Positions 1 to 8,809 of a stretch of DNA of 36,902 nucleotides are shown here, piece by piece (the first letter of the stretch is position 1; each line of letters begins with the position of its first letter). The position numbers and the translations under genes are program-made. Source of the stretch: Microbacterium testaceum. GTDB taxonomy: Bacteria > Actinomycetota > Actinomycetes > Actinomycetales > Microbacteriaceae. The notes under the pieces were generated by a model. It was not told the DNA's origin. It saw only the letters and a list, made by a program, of their open reading frames with translations, and ran no database searches. The stretch lies in assembly GCF_001476655.1 (NCBI RefSeq), contig NZ_LDRT01000125.1, positions 1-36,902 of the forward strand, in the 5' to 3' direction.

Positions 1-48
1 GGGCTGAGGCGGCGCGGGGCTGAGGCGGCGCGGGGCTGAGGCCGCGGG
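1..48. repeat. 16-bp tandem repeat, three copies
   Basis: The unit GGGCTGAGGCGGCGCG occurs at 1-16 and 17-32, with a diverged copy at 33-48. It lies downstream of the 3' end of the minus-strand FtsK-like gene and continues off the window edge, so the true copy number is unknown. No gene is apparent in 1-170 on either strand. Confidence 0.85.
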
Positions 49-63
49 TGCCAGGGCGCGGGC

Positions 64-158
64 GTGGCGCTCGCGCCGGGCGGCCCGCGGTCGAGCGTGA
101 TGCTCGCGCCGGGCCGGCCTGCGGTCGAGCGTGGCGCTTGCGCCTGGCTGGCCGATGG
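64..158. repeat. 33/34-bp degenerate tandem repeat
   Basis: Three similar units begin at 64, 97 and 131 with GTGGCGCTCGCGCC, GTGATGCTCGCGCC and GTGGCGCTTGCGCC; the first two end in GCGGTCGAGC. The stretch is non-coding as far as I can see and sits directly after the stop of the FtsK-like gene (171). Confidence 0.7.
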
Positions 159-170
159 TCCCGCGTGTGC

Positions 171-3100
171 TCAGCCCGCAGGGATCGCGACCGATGGACC
201 CGCGGCCTGGACGAAGCGCGCCGCACCCGCGACGCACGCGTACCCGCGGCAGGTCGTGACCGCCACGGGAGCGCGGCGGGGGAGGGTGACCCCCAGCAGG
301 TCGCCGTCGTAATCGACGTCGGGCTGCAGGAGGACGCCGCAGCGCGACTTGCGCAGCGTCTTCGTCCAGCCCGAGTACTGCGCGCGCAGGTCGGCGGAAC
401 GCCCCGCCGCGATCACCAGCACGTGCTGCTGCGTCATCGTGAGCAGGCTGGCGAGCGACTGATCGGCGTCCTCGAAGGACTCGGCGTCGTCGACGAGGAT
501 CACGACAGGTCCCCGCTCCAGGCGCACGGATGCCACGAGCGCGGGGATCTCGTCGGCACCCACGACCACTCGGTCGAGGTCGGCCGTGGCCAACGGCGAG
601 CGGCGACCGCAGACGCCCCACACGGTCACCGGGGTCGTGGCATCCGGAGTCGTCCGCAGCGCCTGCGCGATCGCGAGGAGAAGGGTCGACTTGCCCGAGC
701 GTGCGGGGCCGGCGACGAGGACGTGCTCTCCGTCGTACACCTCGAGGAAGGCGGGGGCGAGGTCGACCTCGGCGATCCCGATCGGGATGCGCCACGGCTC
801 CCCGCTCAGGTCGGCCGTGGCGCCGAGATCGGCGATCCCGACCTGGTCGGGGAGGCGGCCGACGACGGGAGCCTTCGCGGCGGTTCCGGCGTAGGTCGCC
901 TTGACCTGGGCGACCGCGTCCGCCAGCGAGCCGCCCGGGGTGGCCACGTGCGCCTGCCGCGCGGTCTCGGCGAGCACGCAGCGCCCCGGGACGGAGGCCG
1001 GGGCGTCCTTGGGGCGCAGGCCCGCCGAGGTGTAGTCGTACGGGTCGGCGAGGCGGAACATCCACTTCTGCGTGGTCACCTCGTCGATCGCCGAGGGAAC
1101 CGCCTTCGCGCGCGTCGTGGACACGGCGAAGTGCAGGCCCAGCTCGGGGCCGTCGGCATACGCGCGGTACAGGCCGTCGAGGAGCTGTTGGCCCTCGTGG
1201 TCCTGGAACTCGTCACGGAGCGCGGCGAGGCCGTCGATGAGCACGATCGCGCGCCGACGCTGCCCTTCGTCGGCGCGACGGCGTTCGAGGTCGGCGCGGA
1301 GATGGCGGAGGAACCGCGCCTGCTGTTCGCGCGCGCCGCCTCCGGCGCCGACGTACGCCACGGTGTGGGGGAGGTCCGCGAGGGGAGCGAGGTCGCGGGC
1401 ACCGGCGTCGAGGACGAGGATGTCGAGGTCGTCGGGGTGAGACTCGGCCGCGAGAGCGAGAGCGATCGACGACAGCGCGGTGCTGGTGCCGCTGCCCGGG
1501 ATGCCGACCGCGAGGAGGTTGCCCCGCGTCAGGTTCCACCCGGCGGCGACCTGGCGCTGGCTGTCCGGTTCGTCGGCCAGGGCGAAGAAGACCTCGGTGC
1601 CCTGGACGCCGCCGACGGCGGTGACGCCCGCGCCGGCATTCACGCGGGCGGTGGTGTCGTCGTCGAAGCCGGCCAGGCGGACGCGGGAACCCAGCGCCTC
1701 GGGCCACACGGGACGCGGAGCGGCGATGCCCGCCTCGTCGGCGGCGGCGCGGATGGCGTCGATGACCACGTCGAGGTCGGTCGCGGACTCGTCCACCACG
1801 GTCGTCCGCGGTGCGGGGGCGATTCCCGAGAACGTGACCGGTTGCAACTCGACGGCCTCGACGACCGCACGCTCGGACTGACCGGTCACCAGGGCCGTCT
1901 GCACGGGAGCGATGTCGTCTTGCCCGCGCTTGATGTAGGCACGGCCGCGCTGGGCGCGACCGATGGCGGATGCCGCCGGCACACCGATGACGTTGTTGGA
2001 GTCGTCGCGACTCTGCACGCGCAGCGCGACGCGAAGGTTGGTGTTCGCGAGGATGTCGTCGTTGACGACACCCGCGGGACGCTGCGTCGCCAGGATCATG
2101 TGGACGCCGAGCGTGCGTCCGACGGCCGCGACACTGACGAGCGAGGACAAAACGTCGGGGAAGTCCTTGGCGAGCATGGCGAACTCGTCGACGACGAGCA
2201 GCAGGCGCGGCATCGGCTCGGCCGGCTTGGTCGCGAGGTACGCGTCGAGGTTGTCGACCCCTTCTCCGGCGGCCGCGAAGATGCGCTGACGCCGTCGCAT
2301 CTCGGCCTCGAGGGAGCGCAACGCGCGATCGGCGAGCTGCTCGTCGAGGTTGCTGATCGTGCCGATCGTGTGGGGCAGTCGTTCACAGGCGGCGAAGGCG
2401 GCGCCGCCCTTGAAGTCGATGAGGATGAAGCTCAGCCGGGTGGGGTCGTTGCGCAGGGCGAGGCCCGCGACGAGGGAGCGAAGGAACTCGCTCTTTCCCG
2501 AGCCGGTGGTGCCGCCGACGAGGCCGTGCGGCCCGTCGTGCACGAGGTCGAGTTCCACCGTGCCGCCCTCACCCATGCCGATGGGAGCGGTGATGCCCCG
2601 GGCGCTGGCCCAGAGGTCGCGGACCGAGGCCGCGTTCACCTCGTCGATGCCCAGGAGCGGGGGAAGGCGGACGAGCCCGGGAAGTGCGGCTCCCGGCACC
2701 ACGAGCTCGGGGTCGTCGAAACGCGCCACGTCCCGAGCCCCTGCGGCGGCGGTGTCGACGTCGATCCCGGCGAGGATGACATCGTCGACCGTCACGAGGT
2801 CTCCGGGACGGGTGACCGTGGCTGCGGCATCCGGGGCGACACGCACCACGACGGTGCAGGCAGCCGGGAGTTGCTCTTCCGACGAGGCGATGACGATGCC
2901 CGAGACCTGCACGCCCTGGCGGTCGCGCGAGAGAGCGGTCGTCCCGTCCGGCCGACCGTGGCCGAGCAGCTCGCGCGCGGGGGCGTTACGCCCCTCGGTG
3001 AGCACGTCGGAGTCCAGCACGAGCAGAACGGCGGCCGTCGGGATGTCGTGGATGCCATCGCGCAGGCCCCGGAGCAGGTCGGTGCTGCGCTCGCGGTTGT

Positions 3101-4469
3101 CGGACATCCAGCGTTCCTGGGTGCCGGTGCCCTGTCGACGCGTGTGGGGGAGCCAGCCGGCCCACGCCCATTCGGGCGCACGGCCCGCGTCGCAGAAGAC
3201 CCCGACGGTCAGATCGGCGGGACCGACGTGGACGCCGGCTTGGAGGACGAGGCTCCGGGCCAGCGCCAGGGCGCCGTCGCGGTCGCCGACGATCCCCACG
3301 ACGCCGCCGGCGGTGAGGTCGATCTCCACCGGCGCGGACGGGATGGTGGCGGAATCGAGGATCTCTCGCACGTCGTCCTCGAGTCGGGTGCTGGAGCGCT
3401 CGTCGATGGCGGGTCGCCAGGGGACGTCCCCGATGCCGGCGTGCAGGGCGAGAAGGTCGGGGGAACTCGCGCGCCGCTGCCACAGGGTGGTCGCGGGAAT
3501 CGCGGCGCGCCGGAGGGTGGTGGCCGGATCGGGAATGGCATCCATTCTCCGGGCCTTCTCGGCCTGCCCGGCCGACGCGATGTCGTCGCGCAGCGTCTGC
3601 AGAGCCTCGGCGAAACGCTCGTCTTCTTCTTTGACGTTCCTCGTGTGGCGGCGCTTCTGCTCGAACCACACCCCGACGCCCAGGACCGGGCTGAGCGCGG
3701 CGAACATCGCGTACCGCGCGTCCCCGAGGATGAGAACCATCACGAACGCCAGGACCAGGGGAGCGGCCACCGTGATGATGCTGAACTTCGACGCGGGAGG
3801 CACGTCTTTGCGCGTCGGCGGCGTGATCGGGTCGGGCTCGGGTGGGCGCCCCGGACGCGGCGGACGGTTGAAGGGGGCCGTCGCTGCGGGGGTGATGTTG
3901 TGGAGCGATCCGGGTTCGGGGGCGCCGGCCTCGACGATCGAGGGGCGGAGGAGGACGCTGGTGCCTCCCGCGATGACGAACGCCGGGCCCTCGACCACGG
4001 TCCCGCCCTCGCCCGCCTCCGTTCCCTCGACCAGGGTGCCGTTGGTGGAGCCACGGTCATCGACGCGCAGACCGTCCTCGTCGCGGACGGCGGAGAAGTG
4101 CTCCCACGAAGCGCTCGTGGTCGGCAGCATCAGGTCGGCCTGGGGGGAACGACCCGCGACGAGAGCGCGCCCGCGGGGGACGTCGACGACCGGCCCGGCG
4201 TGAAGTCCCCCGGACAGCGTCGCCGTCCAGTCCGTCGCCGGTCGGGGGCGGCGCGGTTCCGAAAGGGCGATGCGGGTGCCCTCGAGGAGGAGAACCTCGG
4301 TCAGCTCGGTGGAGGCCGGATGCCGCTGCGCGTCGACGGAGACGAGGGTCTCGGGCGCGAGATCGCGTCCGGTCGCCGCCGAGATCAGTTCGGCCAGGGT
4401 GGCCTGCGTGCGGTGACGAGCGAGGTCGACCACCTGCTCGTCTTCGTCGATCGCGATCAGCAGACGCAT
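171..4469 (-). CDS. FHA-containing FtsK/SpoIIIE-type ATPase, EssC/EccC-like (type VII secretion-like)
   Basis: This 1432-residue protein has the EssC/EccC architecture. Residues 1-75 look like a beta-grasp or YukD-like domain (weak inference). Residues 95-165 form an FHA domain (GRSPQADL, then DRGSTNGT). A hydrophobic double segment covers about 228-275. Three FtsK/SpoIIIE-type ATPase modules follow. The first has Walker A GGTTGSGKS (about 651-659), Walker B LLLVVDEF (about 755) and the ILATQRP segment. The second has a degenerate P-loop GIPGSGTST (about 990). The third has GPARSGKST (about 1250) with VVILVDD. Family knowledge: such ATPases drive export of WXG100/LXG-type substrates across the membrane. 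The ATG at 4469 is preceded by GGAGG, and an extension upstream would overlap the previous gene. It lies 19 bp after that gene, so it is probably co-transcribed. No WXG100 gene is in the window, so the secretion role is inferred. Confidence 0.9.
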   Translation of the reverse strand: MRLLIAIDEDEQVVDLARHRTQATLAELISAATGRDLAPETLVSVDAQRHPASTELTEVLLLEGTRIALSEPRRPRPATDWTATLSGGLHAGPVVDVPRGRALVAGRSPQADLMLPTTSASWEHFSAVRDEDGLRVDDRGSTNGTLVEGTEAGEGGTVVEGPAFVIAGGTSVLLRPSIVEAGAPEPGSLHNITPAATAPFNRPPRPGRPPEPDPITPPTRKDVPPASKFSIITVAAPLVLAFVMVLILGDARYAMFAALSPVLGVGVWFEQKRRHTRNVKEEDERFAEALQTLRDDIASAGQAEKARRMDAIPDPATTLRRAAIPATTLWQRRASSPDLLALHAGIGDVPWRPAIDERSSTRLEDDVREILDSATIPSAPVEIDLTAGGVVGIVGDRDGALALARSLVLQAGVHVGPADLTVGVFCDAGRAPEWAWAGWLPHTRRQGTGTQERWMSDNRERSTDLLRGLRDGIHDIPTAAVLLVLDSDVLTEGRNAPARELLGHGRPDGTTALSRDRQGVQVSGIVIASSEEQLPAACTVVVRVAPDAAATVTRPGDLVTVDDVILAGIDVDTAAAGARDVARFDDPELVVPGAALPGLVRLPPLLGIDEVNAASVRDLWASARGITAPIGMGEGGTVELDLVHDGPHGLVGGTTGSGKSEFLRSLVAGLALRNDPTRLSFILIDFKGGAAFAACERLPHTIGTISNLDEQLADRALRSLEAEMRRRQRIFAAAGEGVDNLDAYLATKPAEPMPRLLLVVDEFAMLAKDFPDVLSSLVSVAAVGRTLGVHMILATQRPAGVVNDDILANTNLRVALRVQSRDDSNNVIGVPAASAIGRAQRGRAYIKRGQDDIAPVQTALVTGQSERAVVEAVELQPVTFSGIAPAPRTTVVDESATDLDVVIDAIRAAADEAGIAAPRPVWPEALGSRVRLAGFDDDTTARVNAGAGVTAVGGVQGTEVFFALADEPDSQRQVAAGWNLTRGNLLAVGIPGSGTSTALSSIALALAAESHPDDLDILVLDAGARDLAPLADLPHTVAYVGAGGGAREQQARFLRHLRADLERRRADEGQRRRAIVLIDGLAALRDEFQDHEGQQLLDGLYRAYADGPELGLHFAVSTTRAKAVPSAIDEVTTQKWMFRLADPYDYTSAGLRPKDAPASVPGRCVLAETARQAHVATPGGSLADAVAQVKATYAGTAAKAPVVGRLPDQVGIADLGATADLSGEPWRIPIGIAEVDLAPAFLEVYDGEHVLVAGPARSGKSTLLLAIAQALRTTPDATTPVTVWGVCGRRSPLATADLDRVVVGADEIPALVASVRLERGPVVILVDDAESFEDADQSLASLLTMTQQHVLVIAAGRSADLRAQYSGWTKTLRKSRCGVLLQPDVDYDGDLLGVTLPRRAPVAVTTCRGYACVAGAARFVQAAGPSVAIPAG

Positions 4470-4488
4470 CGGAGCCTCCGGGAGGGAA

Positions 4489-5754
4489 TCAGTCGGTCTG
4501 TCCGGCGAACCACACCAGCGGTGCGGTCGTATCGGTCGACAGGGGGCGCAGGCCCAGGTTCTGGTCCGCCGAGTACAGCGGAGCGATCGCCGGGACCAAC
4601 GCGGTGGACCGGGCGCCGTCGAGCGCGGGACCGGCGATGCCATCGCCCGCCCCTGCCGACAGCGTGCTCAGGGCCGAGGCCACCGTCGAGGGGGTGGTGC
4701 TGTTCGCCGAAGCGGCGGCGAGGGCCAGGAGCACGGCGGCGTCGTGGCTGCGCGAGTCGGCGAGACCGGCGACCGAGGCGAAGGAACGGTCCTCGAAGAG
4801 GGTCGTGGCCGTGGAGTCGTCGGCGACGACGCGCACCCCCGCGAGGAACGCCGACATCGCGCGCCCGTCGGCGTCGGAGGACAGTGCGACCGTGTCGCTC
4901 CATCCGGCACCGACCGTGGTCAGCTCCGTCGACAGGGTGCCCCCGGCGCTGACGAGGGCCTCCGAGAACGCCGGCGACGTGGCTTCGGGGGTGACCACGA
5001 TCGGAAGGTCGGCGTCCTCGCTCTGCAGGAGCTGGACGACGCTGGCCTGCGTGGTCGCGGGGCCGTTGACGAGGACGGCGTCGAGGGGACGCGATCCCCG
5101 CGCCGCAGCGACGGCGGCGCGGAAGGCCTCGACGTCGCCGCCCGCGGAGAAGGGGACGACCGCCGCGGGGGAGAGCCCGGTGGGGGTGCCGTAGCCGGCG
5201 TCCACCAGCAGGACCGAGGAAGCGCCCTTCAGCGCCGCCGGGAGCGCCGCGCCGATCGCGTCGGTCGTGGGACCGGTGAGCCAGACGCCGTCGCCGGCGA
5301 GGGAGCCGTCCGTGGCGTAGGGCAGGACGGCGGGGACCCCGGCTGTGCGGGCGACCTCGACCGCGCCGCTGACGTGCGATCCGCTCGTGGCGACGACGAT
5401 GCCCGATACCCCGTCGTCGACGAGCTGCTGCGCGGCCGCCCGCGCCCCGTCGACCGTGCCCTTGTCATCGACGGCGCGGACGGTGACCGGGTGGCCTCCG
5501 AGCGCGAGCCGTCGAGCGGCCACGACCGCTCCGTTCGCGGCGTCCTTCCACTCCGCGCCCTCGCCGGGCGCGGAGGAGAGGGAGACGATCACGCCGATGG
5601 TCAGATCGTCGGGGACCGGTGCCGAGATCGCCACCGGGACCGATCCGACCGCCTGCGCTTCGGTGGGGCGGGTGAGCGACCAGGTCGTGAAGCCCGCGGC
5701 CACGAGGACGACGACCGCTCCCGCGGCGATCAGGGCGACGCTGCGACGCTTCAT
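4489..5754 (-). CDS. Membrane-anchored periplasmic-binding-protein-like protein
   Basis: This 421-residue protein starts MKRRSVALIAAGAVVVLVAAG, a signal anchor or uncleaved signal sequence without a lipobox Cys. The rest reads like a type 1 periplasmic-binding (LivK-like) fold: DLTIGVIVSLSS near the N terminus, GAVVAARRL, VTVRAVDDKGT, GIVVATSGS, and the second-lobe strand ADLPIVVTPEATS. No ABC permease or ATPase is nearby. It lies between a lipoprotein and an EssC-like ATPase, sharing a 4-base ATGA overlap with the lipoprotein gene and ending 19 bp before the ATPase gene. That placement suggests a structural or sensory envelope role in the secretion-like module, not nutrient import. The start is fixed by the overlap. 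The ligand is unknown. Confidence 0.8.
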   Translation of the reverse strand: MKRRSVALIAAGAVVVLVAAGFTTWSLTRPTEAQAVGSVPVAISAPVPDDLTIGVIVSLSSAPGEGAEWKDAANGAVVAARRLALGGHPVTVRAVDDKGTVDGARAAAQQLVDDGVSGIVVATSGSHVSGAVEVARTAGVPAVLPYATDGSLAGDGVWLTGPTTDAIGAALPAALKGASSVLLVDAGYGTPTGLSPAAVVPFSAGGDVEAFRAAVAAARGSRPLDAVLVNGPATTQASVVQLLQSEDADLPIVVTPEATSPAFSEALVSAGGTLSTELTTVGAGWSDTVALSSDADGRAMSAFLAGVRVVADDSTATTLFEDRSFASVAGLADSRSHDAAVLLALAAASANSTTPSTVASALSTLSAGAGDGIAGPALDGARSTALVPAIAPLYSADQNLGLRPLSTDTTAPLVWFAGQTD

Positions 5755-8630
5755 TTGCCGTCTCCGATCCGGAAGGTGTAGACCGTCTGCGTCGCGGCAC
5801 CGGCGGGGGCGTCGATGTGGAACGGCGGCAGCTTGCCCCCGGCCTCGAGGGAGGCCTGGGTCTGCGCCTGCTGGAGGAGGATGCCCGCGACGTCCTGCGA
5901 GCGCACGTTGGCGTACCCCTGCGCCTGCTGGGAGGCGAGGGCGAGCTGCACGTCGGCCGTGTCGACCTTGGCGGCGCTGGTGACCATCGATCCGAGCAGG
6001 CCGGACCCGTTGACCCGGCGGTCGCCGAGGTCGAGGAGCACCTTGTTCAGATCGGCCTGCAGCAGCGAGGACGCGCCGTCGGTGTCGCGGGTCGCCGCCC
6101 CGATGCTCGACGAGATCGTCGACAGCGACGACAGGGTCTGCGAAGAGACGCTCTGCGAGATGGCCTGACCGGCCGCGGCGAGATCGTCGCGCTGCGACTC
6201 CACGGTCTTCTTGCCGCTTTCGGCGATGTCCGCCGAGGTCGAGGTGAGACCGGCCACCGAGCGATCGAACATGGCGCCGATCGTCGCGGCATCGGTCTTC
6301 CCCCGCGCCGAGATGACGCGCACCTGCTCTTCGATCAGGGCCGAGACCTTCTTGGCCGCCTCGGTATCGGCGTCGGCGAAGGCGCGCTCGATGCTCGGGC
6401 CGAGGCCGTCCTGCTGCTTCTTCAGCGTGCTGATGCGCTGGCCGAGCTCGCTGCTCTGGGAGGCGAGCGCGTCCGTCGACTCGGAAAGCGACGCGACCAG
6501 CGCGGTGAGGTTCTGGTCGCCACCGGACGCGGCGGAACCGATACGGCCCACGGCGTCGCGGACGGTCGAGGTCTGGTCGAGCAGACCGGAGATGGCGGTG
6601 CCGAGCTGCCCGTCGGAGCTCGTCTGCTCGATCACGCTCTTCCACGCCTGCGTGTCGTCGGTCAGACGGTCCAGGAGCGGGGCGGAGTAGCCCTCCGGGG
6701 TCTGGAGGGCGGCACCCCGGCAGCCGTCCGAGGTGATGTACGCGCGGAGGCGGTCGACGTAGTCGAGCGAGGGGCCGATGACGATGGGGCCGGAGAACGA
6801 GCGCTCGCCGGAGCCGTCGCCGGTGGTGCCTCCGCCGCCGGTGTTCCCGCCGTCGGAATCGCCGCCGCCGGTGCTCCCTCCGCCCGTGTTCCCGCCGCCG
6901 GTGTTCCCGCCGCCGGTGTTCCCGCCGCCGGTGTTCCCCCCGAGGTCGAGGAGCGTGCACAGCTTGTCGGCGAGGCGGGCGGCCTGCTCGCGAATCGTTC
7001 CGGGCTGGTCGGTCGAGCCGAGCTGGTCGCGCGCGGCTCCGGCGATCTGGTTCACGGTGGACAGTGCCGCATTCAGCGACCCCAGCGAAGCCGAGAGGGA
7101 GTCGAGCGCCGTGCCGACCTCGCCGAGCGACTGCGGAACCGATCCGTCGGGAAGACCGTCGGTGACCTTCTTCGTCGCGGCCTGGACGGCCTCGATCGCG
7201 GCGGAGGTCTGGTCGAACTGCGTGACGACGGATGCCATGAGCTCGGGCTTGAGGGAGTCCACGAGCTCACGTCCGTCGACGACCAACTGCGCGAGAGTGG
7301 CGGTGACCTCGCCCTGCGCGCTGAACAGGGCGCACGTGGTCGACGGGTTCTGGCAGGACTCGGCGCTGGGCTTGTCGGGGCCGATGGTCTGACGCAGAGC
7401 GTTCTGCACCTCGCCCTTGCAGTCGTCGGCGGCGGAGGCGTAGTTGTCGAGCTCGACGGCGAGACGCTGGATGTTGCCGTAGACGGTGTTCGCTTCGCCC
7501 GGGATGGTCGAGCTCGTCGAGCACCCGGAGCCGGTCTGCGTCGACGGCGGCGGTGGGGCGGTCGTGTCGCCCAGCATGCCGTCGACGGCCGACAGGGCGC
7601 CGCCGAGCTGCTGCAGGACGGCGGAGTTGGTGCTGTTGACCGTGCTCGACAGGTCGGACTGCAGACCCGTCAGCTGAGCGGTGAGGCCGCGCATCGTCGT
7701 CCCCAGCGAGGTGGTGCTGTCGGCGAGTTCGCGCGCGGTGCGCACGCCCAGGGTGTCGGCGGTGCTCTCGAGGTTCGTCCGCACCTCGGTGATGGTCGTC
7801 CCGGCGCGACCCAGGACGTCGTTGACCGCGGCCACGACCTCAATCGTGCGCCGCTGGAGGGCGAGCTGGGAGGTGGGATCGTCGTTGAACGCCGCGTCGA
7901 GGACGCCGCCGATCGATGCGTCGGTCGAGATCCCGGGCTGGACGGCGATGTCGAACGCCGGCACCGAGAAGTCGTCGACGTCGGCGACGAGCGTGAGGGT
8001 GCTGCTCGCGCGCCCGGAGGGCGGGGCGAGCAGCGATGCCCACTGCACCACCGCGTCGCCGTCGTCGGACCGGCTCAGTACGCCGTTCGTCACAGCGGAG
8101 TCGGTGTCGGAGTCGATCACCACTCGGCTCGGGGCGACCCCGCCGAGCACGGTCGACGCAGCGATCGTGAGGGGGGCTCCCACGAGCGCCTCGCGCGTGC
8201 GCGACTGTCCTGCCGCGTCGTAGGTGAGCTGCTGAGGCTTGACCGTCAGGTTCTCGACGGTGACGTCGATCTCGACGCGACCGGAGTACCCCTTCAGGTC
8301 GCTCAGGTCCGTACCGCTGGAGTCTGCGGTGCGGTACGAGGTGCGGATGCGCACCGGGATGTCGTCGGCGACGTTGGCGGGGGTGAAAGTCGCCGACTCG
8401 CTGCTCGTCTCGGAGGGCGAGCTCCCGATCGCGATGGTCGTCGAGGTGACGCTCTGGATCGCGGCATCGGTCGTGACCCCCACCGAGACCGACTGCAGCA
8501 GGCGGGTCGGCGTGATCTCCGCTTGGCCGTTCGTGCACGCCGTCACCGTGACGAGTGCCCCGACGGCGACCATCGCGGCGATGACGCGCGGCAGAGCGCG
8601 CCTCGTCTTCACAGAATTCCCCACTGACAT
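5751..8630 (-). CDS. Large lipoprotein with Gly-rich repeat linker (EsaA/YueB/YhgE-like role possible)
   Basis: This 959-residue protein begins with a basic N terminus and hydrophobic core ending in the lipobox VTAC, with Cys32 as the predicted lipidation site. Residues about 33-300 are beta-rich. The following long Ala/Ser/Thr/Leu-rich stretches look helical or coiled-coil. A linker of NTGGG repeats sits at about 560-610 and separates two helical halves. I see no C-terminal membrane segment. It is first in a three-gene operon with the binding-protein-like and EssC-like genes. In Firmicutes type VII systems a large coiled-coil envelope protein (EsaA/YueB) accompanies EssC; equivalence here is inference, since EsaA has membrane helices and this protein has a lipid anchor. 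The ATG at 8630 has AGGGGG about five bases upstream. Confidence 0.8.
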   Translation of the reverse strand: MSVGNSVKTRRALPRVIAAMVAVGALVTVTACTNGQAEITPTRLLQSVSVGVTTDAAIQSVTSTTIAIGSSPSETSSESATFTPANVADDIPVRIRTSYRTADSSGTDLSDLKGYSGRVEIDVTVENLTVKPQQLTYDAAGQSRTREALVGAPLTIAASTVLGGVAPSRVVIDSDTDSAVTNGVLSRSDDGDAVVQWASLLAPPSGRASSTLTLVADVDDFSVPAFDIAVQPGISTDASIGGVLDAAFNDDPTSQLALQRRTIEVVAAVNDVLGRAGTTITEVRTNLESTADTLGVRTARELADSTTSLGTTMRGLTAQLTGLQSDLSSTVNSTNSAVLQQLGGALSAVDGMLGDTTAPPPPSTQTGSGCSTSSTIPGEANTVYGNIQRLAVELDNYASAADDCKGEVQNALRQTIGPDKPSAESCQNPSTTCALFSAQGEVTATLAQLVVDGRELVDSLKPELMASVVTQFDQTSAAIEAVQAATKKVTDGLPDGSVPQSLGEVGTALDSLSASLGSLNAALSTVNQIAGAARDQLGSTDQPGTIREQAARLADKLCTLLDLGGNTGGGNTGGGNTGGGNTGGGSTGGGDSDGGNTGGGGTTGDGSGERSFSGPIVIGPSLDYVDRLRAYITSDGCRGAALQTPEGYSAPLLDRLTDDTQAWKSVIEQTSSDGQLGTAISGLLDQTSTVRDAVGRIGSAASGGDQNLTALVASLSESTDALASQSSELGQRISTLKKQQDGLGPSIERAFADADTEAAKKVSALIEEQVRVISARGKTDAATIGAMFDRSVAGLTSTSADIAESGKKTVESQRDDLAAAGQAISQSVSSQTLSSLSTISSSIGAATRDTDGASSLLQADLNKVLLDLGDRRVNGSGLLGSMVTSAAKVDTADVQLALASQQAQGYANVRSQDVAGILLQQAQTQASLEAGGKLPPFHIDAPAGAATQTVYTFRIGDGK
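6841..6946 (-). repeat. 15-bp coding tandem repeat (NTGGG units)
   Basis: The plus strand shows repeated GTGTTCCCGCCGCCG units, perfect between about 6896 and 6940 and diverged on the 6841 side (STGGG, DSDGG). They encode consecutive Asn-Thr-Gly-Gly-Gly pentads in the lipoprotein. Length variation here would keep the reading frame. Confidence 0.9.
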
Positions 8631-8666
8631 CCGTCCCCCTTGATCCCCGTCCGGTAGCCAAGGTGG

Positions 8667-8672
8667 ATCGTA
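8667..8672 (-). promoter_or_regulatory. Possible -10 box of the secretion-like operon
   Basis: On the minus strand TACGAT lies 36 bp upstream of the lipoprotein ATG at 8630. No convincing -35 box is visible, so the call is tentative. Confidence 0.3.
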
Positions 8673-8773
8673 GTCGGTGCCCGCGACATTGCCTCATCCG
8701 CGGCCCGCGCTTGACATCCGACGCGTGCTCGGTAGAGACCTCCGAGGAGGGGACGCCGCGTCTCTCGAAACGA

Positions 8774-8803
8774 TTCGACAGGCGTCTGCGCGACCACTAG
8801 CAT
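8774..8803 (+). promoter_or_regulatory. Leaderless-type promoter of the MFS gene
   Basis: TTCGAC (8774-8779), an 18-bp spacer, then TAGCAT (8798-8803) six bases before the GTG at 8810. The geometry matches several other genes in the window. Confidence 0.45.
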
Positions 8804-8809
8804 CGTCGG

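Noticed and set aside
48..4952. A very long plus-strand open frame antisense to the EssC-like gene, and similar ones at 5817-8627, 12776-14416 and 25281-28097
   Set aside because: They are low-complexity Arg/Gly/Asp-rich shadows expected in high-GC DNA, opposite genes with clear motifs.
8711..8738. TTGACA at 8711 followed after 16 bp by TAGAGA as a consensus promoter
   Set aside because: The -10 lacks the final T, and a better-placed TAGCAT box lies directly before the MFS start.
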